A DNA stretch of 64,000 bases. It comes from Bacteroidales bacterium. GTDB lineage: Bacteria; Bacteroidota; Bacteroidia; Bacteroidales; UBA10428. Below the pieces are notes generated by a model. That model had not been told where the DNA came from and made no database searches. It saw only the letters and a list, made by a program, of their open reading frames with translations. Each line of letters opens with the position of its first letter. The stretch's first letter is position 1. Positions 36,805-44,478 of the stretch are shown here, in pieces. The stretch spans positions 1 to 64,000 of the forward strand of contig JAFGKY010000001.1 of NCBI GenBank assembly GCA_016928305.1, in the 5' to 3' direction. A program made the position numbers and the translations under genes.

Positions 36805-37629
36805 ATGAAAAAATTCTACTTTGTATTAGGCGTTTTAGCGCTTACGTTTGCACTGAACACAGCTTTTAAGGCAGCTGCACAAGATTCAATCAGCATTACC
36901 ATTTATGCCGATTGCAGAGACTTTGAAAATATAACAGCAGAGCCGGGCTCACCCGATTCAGCGGCTAATGCCCATAATGCATCACAGTATGTAAGTTATG
37001 ATCCCGCTGTATTATACCTGACCGGCAGCTGGACACCCGGACCTACGCCAGGTGATCCTAACTGGACTTTCTTTACCATGGATTCCATTGCCCCGCATAT
37101 CTTTAGTGTTACTTTCAAGTATGCACCGGGACAATTCGCAGGCAATGAAGCCGATGATCCGGATCTTCTGGAGGATTGTCCGGCATGGTATTTTTGCCCT
37201 ACCAACGACTGGAGTACTGCAGAATATGTACCGGCACCCTGTAACATTTGTTGGGATGTACAAAGGATTTTTTATATCGACGTCTACCAACCTGATCCTG
37301 ATACTGTGGTTGCCTTTAAATATGGCGTATGTGATCCGGTTCCGCTGGAATCGCTGGGCCTTCCCTGGCTGGGTGTAAACGATGCCGTAAATGAAAACAA
37401 CCTTATCATTTATCCGAATCCAAGTGACGGGGTAATTCATGTTGATTTAACTTCCTTTGCACCCGTTGCATCGATCGAAGTACTTGATCTGGCCGGACGA
37501 GTGGTCAGTACGATGAAAAATGCTTCCGGGAAGGTAACATTGAATATTACCGGAATGCCATCAAGCCTGTATTTCATCAGGGTGAATGACGGTATTCATT
37601 CCATTTATAAAAAAGTCGTCCTTAAATAA
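36805..37629 (+). CDS. T9SS-sorted protein with the GH53-accessory module, candidate surface glycan-binding protein
   Basis: 274 aa. Signal peptide 1-25 (cleavage near AAAQD). Residues about 65-178 hold a module with TGSW, GDPNW, FSVTFKYAPG, AWYFCPTNDW, EYVPAPCN, DVQRIFYIDV and FKYGVC. The same order of landmarks occurs twice in the GH53 enzyme of this PUL (for example DPWK, YSYSLNMHPG, FYFMNDNVWG, EDVPAEC, VDRGYKIGI, YKWGSC). Extra cysteines suggest disulfides. A type A T9SS sorting domain (about 195-274, IIYPNPSDG ... SLYFIRVNDG ... KKVVLK) would attach it to the surface. Its position just after susD is where SusE-type glycan-binding lipoproteins usually sit. I know no named family; binding is inferred from the shared module and context. 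Confidence 0.8.
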   Translation: MKKFYFVLGVLALTFALNTAFKAAAQDSISITIYADCRDFENITAEPGSPDSAANAHNASQYVSYDPAVLYLTGSWTPGPTPGDPNWTFFTMDSIAPHIFSVTFKYAPGQFAGNEADDPDLLEDCPAWYFCPTNDWSTAEYVPAPCNICWDVQRIFYIDVYQPDPDTVVAFKYGVCDPVPLESLGLPWLGVNDAVNENNLIIYPNPSDGVIHVDLTSFAPVASIEVLDLAGRVVSTMKNASGKVTLNITGMPSSLYFIRVNDGIHSIYKKVVLK

Positions 37630-37655
37630 AAACTTTCTCGTAGTATTTAGTTAAC

Positions 37656-37741
37656 ATAACCGCAGGGACAATTCAGATAAGATGAAAGACGGGGTTGAAG
37701 ATTTTCTGCCTGGCAGCAAAATCTATGGTCTCTGCGGTTAT
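37656..37741. repeat. Nested inverted repeat, MITE-like
   Basis: Outer arms of 14 bases (ATAACCGCAGGGAC with GTCTCTGCGGTTAT, one G-T pair) enclose 58 bases. A second smaller palindrome, TTTTCTGCC / GGCAGCAAAA with one bulge, lies inside near 37711. The whole is 86 bp, between the T9SS protein and the MFS gene. No transposase is present. Confidence 0.6.
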
Positions 37742-37779
37742 TTATTTTAATTTAGCGAAAGGCTGTAAAAAACCTTTTC

Positions 37780-39123
37780 ATGCAAGCGAAATACAACTGG
37801 GGATTTCTGGTTGGGGCCTCCCTTGCTTCAGCTATGGGAGGTTATTTATTTGGATTCGACTTTGCTGTGATCACCGGAGGCCTGCCATTCCTTCGCGAAC
37901 AATTCGGACTTGATGCTTTTTGGGAAGGATTCACAACAGGCTCGCTGGCTCTTGGATGTATGATGGGTTGCCTGATAGCCGGTAATATCGCCGACCGGTA
38001 TGGCCGAAAACCGGGGTTGCTTGCCGCCGCTTCTGTCTTTTTCCTTTCCTCCTTATCGATGGGACTTGCTCCCGACCTTGGCTTCTTTATTTTCTCCCGT
38101 TTTTTTGCCGGCATTGGTGTCGGGATGGCCTCGGTACTTTCCCCCATGTATATTGCCGAAATATCACCCCCGGAGGTGCGGGGCAGACTGGTTGCCATTA
38201 ACCAGCTTACCATTGTACTCGGCCAGGTTGTTACTCACCTCGAGAACTTCCTGCTGCGCAATATCGGAACCGATGCCTGGCGCTGGATGTTCGGACTGGG
38301 TACGGCACCGTCCCTGCTGTTTTTCACCGGTGTGCTTTTTCTTCCCGAAAGCCCGCGATGGCTGCTGCTTGGCGGCCGTGAAAACGATGCACGCAACGTT
38401 TTATGCCGTATTGGTTCCGCTGATTTTACTAAGGGCACCATTGAAACCATTCGTAAAACCTTGCACGGAATTGTTAAAGTGAGTTACAAAAAGGTTTTTA
38501 GCAAAACGATGCTTCCGGTTGTTCTAACTGGCATCGGACTGGCAGTTTTCCAGCAATTCTGCGGCATCAATATGGTATTCAATTATACCACCAATATATT
38601 TGAAAGCATTGGCGCCAGCACCAGTGAACAATTGTTGCAGGCAGTATGGATCGCCTTGTCTAATCTTGTGTTCACCCTACTGGCCATGGCGCTGGTTGAC
38701 CGTCTCGGGAGAAAACCTATTATGCTCTTTGGGGCCGGAGGGCTGGCTGTCCTGTATGTCATCATCGGATCGATTTTATACCGGTCAACCGGAAATGGAC
38801 TGTCCCTGTTTATCCTCATGGCCATCGGAGTATACGCCATGTCGCTTGCACCATTAACCTGGGTGCTGATTTCGGAGATCTTCCCGAACCAGATACGAGG
38901 TGCGGCTGTTTCCATTGCCGTTCTCAGTCTCTGGTTCGCCTATTTTATCCTTGTATTTACATTTCCTGCCATTGCCAAAACCTATGGCCCTGCCAAAGCA
39001 TTCTGGGGATATGCTGTCATCTGTGTGCTGGGTTTTATTTTTATATTTTCCCGCGTAAAAGAAACGAAAGGGAAATCGCTTGAAGACATTGAAAAAGAAC
39101 TGGCAGGCAAACCCAACGCGTGA
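37780..39123 (+). CDS. MFS sugar porter
   Basis: 447 aa, 12 membrane segments, inner membrane. The sugar-porter signatures are GYLFGFDFAVITGGLPF in helix 1, GNIADRYGRKPG and RFFAGIGVGMASVLSPMYIAEISPPEVRGR in the N-half, PESPRWLL in the central loop, QQFCGINMVFNY in helix 7 and DRLGRKP in the C-half. Family members (XylE, GalP) are proton symporters of hexoses or pentoses. In this PUL it probably takes up galactose released by GH35 or by the GH-A enzyme. Confidence 0.95.
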   Translation: MQAKYNWGFLVGASLASAMGGYLFGFDFAVITGGLPFLREQFGLDAFWEGFTTGSLALGCMMGCLIAGNIADRYGRKPGLLAAASVFFLSSLSMGLAPDLGFFIFSRFFAGIGVGMASVLSPMYIAEISPPEVRGRLVAINQLTIVLGQVVTHLENFLLRNIGTDAWRWMFGLGTAPSLLFFTGVLFLPESPRWLLLGGRENDARNVLCRIGSADFTKGTIETIRKTLHGIVKVSYKKVFSKTMLPVVLTGIGLAVFQQFCGINMVFNYTTNIFESIGASTSEQLLQAVWIALSNLVFTLLAMALVDRLGRKPIMLFGAGGLAVLYVIIGSILYRSTGNGLSLFILMAIGVYAMSLAPLTWVLISEIFPNQIRGAAVSIAVLSLWFAYFILVFTFPAIAKTYGPAKAFWGYAVICVLGFIFIFSRVKETKGKSLEDIEKELAGKPNA

Positions 39124-39192
39124 GAATAACCACAAATCGGAATCCTGCTGCACAGTAAATAAATAATGCATTAAAAATTAATTTATATACGG

Positions 39193-41655
39193 ATGAAAAA
39201 GAAAAAAGTAAGTTGCTTCTTTTGCCAAACAAGATTGCTTGCAATGCTCTGCCTTTGTTGGTTTAACCTGACATCAGGTCAGGATATATATACCATTGAT
39301 GTCAGCCAAACAAAAAAAGAAATCCTACGGGATCATCTCGACCTTGGCGGTAAAAGTGTTACCGGTGAATCCATCGAAGTAAACAGCTTCTATATCGAAC
39401 GAAACGGAAAACCTTATTTCCCCGTGATGGGTGAATTTCATTACAGCCGCTTTCCCAATCAATACTGGGATGAGGAAATAAAGAAAATGAAAGCCGGGGG
39501 TATCAACGTCATTGCCAGTTATGTTTTCTGGATTCTGCATGAACGGCAGGAAGGAGTATTTAACTGGCAAGGTGATCTGAACCTGCGGAAATTTGTTGAA
39601 CTGTGCCACAAAAACGATATGGAGGTGATCATCCGTATCGGACCGTTTGCACACGGTGAAATGCGGAACGGTGGACTGCCCGACTGGCTTTACGGAAGAC
39701 CCTTCGAGATCCGTTCCAACGACCCGGCTTACCTTGCTTATGTAAAGCGCCTTTACGACCAAATTGCCAATCAGCTTAAGGAATTGTACTTTAAAGACGG
39801 TGGCCCGATCATCGGCATCCAGCTTGAAAACGAATACCAGCATTCCGCAGCTCCCTGGTCGCTTTATTACCCGGGAAGTGACAAAGAATGGTCGGCCGCA
39901 CGATTTGACCGTGAAATCATCCAGGGAGGTGTTGGTGTGAATGAAATGGGAAATGACTATGCAGCATACGGGCAAAAGCACATGCAGCTATTGAAAGAAA
40001 TGGCAAAATCGGCCGGTATGGATGTTCCCATTTATACAGCCACGGGTTGGGGCTTTGCCAGCATTGTTGAGAAAGGATCGATTCCGGTATCAGGAGGTTA
40101 TGCTTATCCAACATGGGTCGCAAGTGACATCCCTTCAACTCTGTATCTCTATAAAGACCTGCATAAAAATCCTGATTATTCACCGGTCAGCTATAATCCC
40201 GAACTATATCCTTCTATGGCAGCAGAACTTGGGACCGGCATGTGCAATACCTATACCAAACGGCCTCGTGTGCCGGCTGAAAGCTTTTTACCCATGATGG
40301 TGCGTACACTGGGCAGCGGTACAAACGGACTGGGTTATTATATGTACCACGGAGGTAACAATCCTTCCGATGGCCCTTTGTATTATTCCGAAGGCTTCGG
40401 ATACACCAATAAATCCTATGACTATCAGGCACCCATTGGCGAATATGGTATCGCTGGTCGGGGATTCTATTACCTTAAACTGGTTAATTACTTTTTACAG
40501 CATTATGGTGACCTGCTGGCTCCACTTCCGACTGTATTGCCCGAAACAAACAGCCGGATTGCACCCGACAATACCACAACCCTGAGGTATGCTGTGCGAA
40601 GTAATGGCAATACAGGCTTTCTGTTCATGCACAATTTTCAGGATCATGTCAAAACCGGCGACCTGAATAACCTGCAAATAAAAATCCATACGGGAAAAGG
40701 AGAGATCACCATTCCGGAAACCGGCAGCTTTAACCTGAAAACAGGTACTTCGGTGACTTTACCCTTCCATTTGGAACTGGATGGATTACTGATAAAATAT
40801 GCCACAGTGCAACCCTTCTGTTCATTCATGAACGCCAATGATACTTACCACGTGTTTTGGTCAGTGGAAGGGCTATCTCCCGAAATTGTTTTCAACAATC
40901 CCCTGTCTGTGAAAACCGACGGCATTGCCGTTTTACATAAAAACGGAAATATGGTTGTGACAGGAGAGGAGGGAAAATTATTTGAATGCATTGTCGATCA
41001 AACAGAACAAAAAATTCATTTTCTGGTTATCCCGATGGAAAAAGCATTACAGGCATATCTTACAGGAAGTCCGGGGAATCAGCATCTTGTGATAAGTGAG
41101 GCCATCGTGCTGGAAGAAAAAGATATCATCAGCCTGATAAAAGCCGGGAAAGAGGAATGGAAAATCGAAGTATATCCGAAAGTAAAATCGGTTGAGGCAG
41201 TAGATGCAAAACTTACCCTCCTGAAAAGCGAAAAGGATTATATGACATCATGGAACATAAGCGTTTCTGCACTTGTTCCTGCCGTCACATTTACCCGGAC
41301 CGATGATCGTCATACGGTTCTTGATGCAAAAGATCTTAATCTGAAAAACCTTAATGATGTTTATATACGATTTGATTACCTGGGTGACAGGGCGATGTGC
41401 TTTCTGAATGGCGAATTGCAAACGGACAATTTCTGCATTGGCGAACCCTGGCTGATCGGATTAAAACGTTTTGAATCACAGCTTCAGGAAAATGACATGT
41501 ATTTCTATTTTATCCCGATGAAAAAGAAGGCTCCTTATTTAAGCTATTTTGATAAAGAAATATTGCCTGATTTTTCAGCCATCAGGGACTTCCTCGAGAT
41601 AAAAGAACCGGAAGTTATACCGGAATATAAGGTAAAAATAAAAATTATGAAATGA
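39193..41655 (+). CDS. GH35 beta-galactosidase
   Basis: 820 aa. Signal peptide (LLAMLCLCWFNLTSGQ). The (beta/alpha)8 domain begins with YIERNGKPYFPVMGEFHYSRFP and has YVFWILHERQEGVFNW, IRIGPFAHGEMRNGGLPDWL and the acid/base motif GIQLENEY. The candidate nucleophile Glu is in PSMAAELGTGM. Beta-sandwich domains follow (from about residue 420). GH35 enzymes remove terminal beta-galactose from galacto-oligosaccharides. It is 69 bp behind the MFS gene. Periplasmic location is most likely; no T9SS tail is seen. Confidence 0.92.
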   Translation: MKKKKVSCFFCQTRLLAMLCLCWFNLTSGQDIYTIDVSQTKKEILRDHLDLGGKSVTGESIEVNSFYIERNGKPYFPVMGEFHYSRFPNQYWDEEIKKMKAGGINVIASYVFWILHERQEGVFNWQGDLNLRKFVELCHKNDMEVIIRIGPFAHGEMRNGGLPDWLYGRPFEIRSNDPAYLAYVKRLYDQIANQLKELYFKDGGPIIGIQLENEYQHSAAPWSLYYPGSDKEWSAARFDREIIQGGVGVNEMGNDYAAYGQKHMQLLKEMAKSAGMDVPIYTATGWGFASIVEKGSIPVSGGYAYPTWVASDIPSTLYLYKDLHKNPDYSPVSYNPELYPSMAAELGTGMCNTYTKRPRVPAESFLPMMVRTLGSGTNGLGYYMYHGGNNPSDGPLYYSEGFGYTNKSYDYQAPIGEYGIAGRGFYYLKLVNYFLQHYGDLLAPLPTVLPETNSRIAPDNTTTLRYAVRSNGNTGFLFMHNFQDHVKTGDLNNLQIKIHTGKGEITIPETGSFNLKTGTSVTLPFHLELDGLLIKYATVQPFCSFMNANDTYHVFWSVEGLSPEIVFNNPLSVKTDGIAVLHKNGNMVVTGEEGKLFECIVDQTEQKIHFLVIPMEKALQAYLTGSPGNQHLVISEAIVLEEKDIISLIKAGKEEWKIEVYPKVKSVEAVDAKLTLLKSEKDYMTSWNISVSALVPAVTFTRTDDRHTVLDAKDLNLKNLNDVYIRFDYLGDRAMCFLNGELQTDNFCIGEPWLIGLKRFESQLQENDMYFYFIPMKKKAPYLSYFDKEILPDFSAIRDFLEIKEPEVIPEYKVKIKIMK

Positions 41656-41730
41656 GTCCACACCGAAAAGCACTAATAATCATGCTTATGTTAAGGACTA
41701 AAGCCCTCTGTACATAGCTAATTGACTAAT

Positions 41731-41750
41731 CCCAGCCTTAAGGCTGTGGG
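41731..41750. repeat. REP-like palindrome C
   Basis: Stem CCCAGCC / GGCTGTGGG (one extra base) around TTAA. On the complementary strand its flank AATAACCCCA resembles that of palindrome A (AATAGCCCCA). Confidence 0.6.
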
Positions 41751-41773
41751 GTTATTGAGAACCTGCTTTTTAA

Positions 41774-41787
41774 AGGGCTTTAGCCCT
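41774..41787. repeat. Short palindrome AGGGCT-TT-AGCCCT
   Basis: Perfect 6-bp stem with TT loop. A related half (ACTAAAGCCCTC) occurs 70 bases upstream at about 41697-41708, so palindrome C is framed by two related sequences. Confidence 0.5.
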
Positions 41788-41854
41788 GAATTGAATATTT
41801 TTCAAAGTAGACTCAATAAGAGAATCTTTAATAACGAAATTATCACAAAATCTA

Positions 41855-44473
41855 ATGAAAATCAGAAATTGCGTTCTATTGCTGGTTTTGCTCTTTATGA
41901 TTCCAGCATTTGCACAAAAACCGGGGGACGCTGGTACAAAAACAAGGTCGGTCCACCTCGATAAAAAGGGTGTGATCCGCTGGGAAAACAACGAAGAGGT
42001 GGCCCTGTTCGGCGCCAATTATTGCCTGCCTGCAGCCGGTGATTACCGTGCAGCCGGCTACATATCGGATGACCGGAAAAAAATGATCGACCAGGATATG
42101 GCGCATTTTGCCCGTATGAGTTGGGATGGACTGCGTGTCTGCCTGTGGGGCGATTACGAGAACAGTGACAAGGAAGGAAACCTGGTCGAGAATGATCACC
42201 TCGACCTGATGGACTACTTGATTTACAAGGCAAAAGAAAGAGGTATTTATATGTTGTTTACTCCCATTCATACGTATAATTCACAATGGCCTGATGCCCT
42301 GGAAGATACGATTTCAGCCAGGGGATTTTCAACCTTTTATAAAAAGTCGGAACTGGGTACCAACCCCGAAGCGATAAGGGCACAGGTTAACTACCTGAAA
42401 CAAATCCTTAATCATGTCAATCCTTATACCGGAATAGCCATAAAAGATGAACCTTCCATACTTTTTATTGAAATGATAAACGAACCTGATCATCACAGTA
42501 ATGATTTTGCAGGATCGGTGAGTTACATCAATACCTTGGTGGATGCAGTCAGGAGCACCGGGTGTAAAAAAATTCTGTTTCATAATGTCACCCAGGATAT
42601 GAAAATGGCCCGGGCAATAAAAGCCTCGAAAGCGGATGGGATCACATTTGGCTGGTATCCGATGGGACTGGTGTCCGGGCACAGACTGCAGGGAAACCAC
42701 CTGAGGGCCGTTGATGATTATACTACCATGCATACAACCGAATTAAAGAGCATGCCCAGAATCGTTTACGAATTCGACGAAGCCGACAGCTATACACCTT
42801 ATATGTATCCCGCCATGGTTCGTTCTTTCAGGGGTGTAGGAGCACAGTTTGCCTCCATGTTCTCATACGATATGCTGGCTACCGCTCCTTATAACCTGGG
42901 ATGGCAGACACACCTGATGAATATGGTATATTATCCCCAGAAAGCGGTTGCAGCCGTCATCGCTGCCGCCGTTATGAAAAAAATCCCTTTGTATCAGCAA
43001 TATGGCAGATATCCTCAGAATACAACATTTGGTCCGTTCCGGGTTGATTACGAACAAAACCTGAGCAAGATGGTCTCTACCGAACAATTCTATTATTCCA
43101 ACACAACAACTACCCAACCTCCGGATGCAGGCAGGCTGAAAAAAATAGTCGGATACGGATCTTCACCTGTAATCCATTATCCCGGCAAAGGAATTTATTT
43201 TATGGATAAGGTTAAAGACGGTGTATGGCGGCTTGAAGTGTATCCGGATGCCCTGCTGACCGAAGATCCCTTTGAACAGCCGAACCGTAATAAAATTGTC
43301 AGCCGGCTGATTGCACGCAGGTGGCCGATGACTGTCGACCTGCCTGACCTGGGTCGAACCTTCGACGTTTTACCGGTAAATAAAGGAAATTCCTGGACTA
43401 CCCGTGCGAAAAACGGGAAATTCGATATCCAGCCCGGAGTCTATGTGCTCTCATCCGATGAAAACCTTGCTATGAGCACCCTGCCTGAGAAAATAGGAAG
43501 TATCGGCTTCAACGAATTTGTTTGTCCTGCCCCCATGGAGCTGCCCTTGAGCGTGAACTGCATTGCACAGGCTGTATATAATGAAGGCGACAGTATCGCT
43601 ATCCGGATTGAGGTCATTGACAACCAGACACCGCAGGATGTGAGCCTGTATTACCGTTCCATCCGTTACCGTAACTGGTATCATAAAGTGCCCATGAAAT
43701 GCCTCGACGGATATATCTACGAAACTGTGATACCCGCTGATAAAATACAGACCGGAATATACAACTATTGTGTCACTGTAACCTCCGGCCATTCAACCCT
43801 TACTTTTCCCGGAGCTGTGAAAGAAGGTCCCCGAAACTGGGATTTTTATATGCCCGAATCGTGGAAGTTTTCTGTTGTGGATAAAAAGGCAGCTTTATGT
43901 TTGCTTGATCCCTTAAAAGATATTGAATATCTCTCGTTCACTCGCATTGGTGACGGATGGCGGCAGGGTGTTTATGATGTCCTGCCGGCGGCCGACAGGG
44001 GAAAAACAGCCCTCCGGTTGTATCTTCCTTTTACCATCGATAAAACCCTCGACGATTATACCATGTCCGTTCCCATAAAAGACAAGATCCTTGCCCGCAG
44101 AAATAACCTGGAGCATGCAAAGGGAATTGTTCTGCGCACAAGGGGAGACCTGAAAGGACAGTCAGCTTTTATTACGCTGATGGAAGCCGACGGAACCTCA
44201 TGGAGCGCATCCTTTGAAGTAACCGGTGAGTGGCAGGAGCAATACATACCGCTTGAGAACCTCAAAGCGGGCAATGGTGTTTTGCTGCCCCTCGGATTCC
44301 CGGAACGGTGGAATTACTGGGTCAGACCTGCCGGCGACCGCGGAGGCCCGGATGACCATATAAAAACAGACCGGGTTGAAAGGATTCAGGTATCGGTAAG
44401 GCCATCCGGAACCCTTATCCCCAAAGAAAATCCCTGGTTGGATGTGAGTACGATTACTATTAACTTTGAATAA
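41855..44473 (+). CDS. Clan GH-A glycoside hydrolase, possible GH147-like beta-galactosidase
   Basis: 872 aa. Signal peptide (CVLLLVLLFMIPAFAQ). The first 400 residues are a TIM barrel: LFGANYCLPAAGDYRAAGY, MSWDGLRVCLWGDYEN, and the clan GH-A acid/base motif FIEMINEPDHH, with a candidate nucleophile in PRIVYEFDEAD. The second half is beta-rich, with a C-terminal part (about 690-872) that looks like a carbohydrate-binding sandwich (AKGIVLRTRGDLKGQSAFITLMEADG). GH5, GH2-like and GH147 remain possible; GH147 beta-galactosidases are known from Bacteroides galactan loci, which is why I favour it. Five bases separate it from the GH53 gene. Confidence 0.75.
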   Translation: MKIRNCVLLLVLLFMIPAFAQKPGDAGTKTRSVHLDKKGVIRWENNEEVALFGANYCLPAAGDYRAAGYISDDRKKMIDQDMAHFARMSWDGLRVCLWGDYENSDKEGNLVENDHLDLMDYLIYKAKERGIYMLFTPIHTYNSQWPDALEDTISARGFSTFYKKSELGTNPEAIRAQVNYLKQILNHVNPYTGIAIKDEPSILFIEMINEPDHHSNDFAGSVSYINTLVDAVRSTGCKKILFHNVTQDMKMARAIKASKADGITFGWYPMGLVSGHRLQGNHLRAVDDYTTMHTTELKSMPRIVYEFDEADSYTPYMYPAMVRSFRGVGAQFASMFSYDMLATAPYNLGWQTHLMNMVYYPQKAVAAVIAAAVMKKIPLYQQYGRYPQNTTFGPFRVDYEQNLSKMVSTEQFYYSNTTTTQPPDAGRLKKIVGYGSSPVIHYPGKGIYFMDKVKDGVWRLEVYPDALLTEDPFEQPNRNKIVSRLIARRWPMTVDLPDLGRTFDVLPVNKGNSWTTRAKNGKFDIQPGVYVLSSDENLAMSTLPEKIGSIGFNEFVCPAPMELPLSVNCIAQAVYNEGDSIAIRIEVIDNQTPQDVSLYYRSIRYRNWYHKVPMKCLDGYIYETVIPADKIQTGIYNYCVTVTSGHSTLTFPGAVKEGPRNWDFYMPESWKFSVVDKKAALCLLDPLKDIEYLSFTRIGDGWRQGVYDVLPAADRGKTALRLYLPFTIDKTLDDYTMSVPIKDKILARRNNLEHAKGIVLRTRGDLKGQSAFITLMEADGTSWSASFEVTGEWQEQYIPLENLKAGNGVLLPLGFPERWNYWVRPAGDRGGPDDHIKTDRVERIQVSVRPSGTLIPKENPWLDVSTITINFE

Positions 44474-44478
44474 AACGA

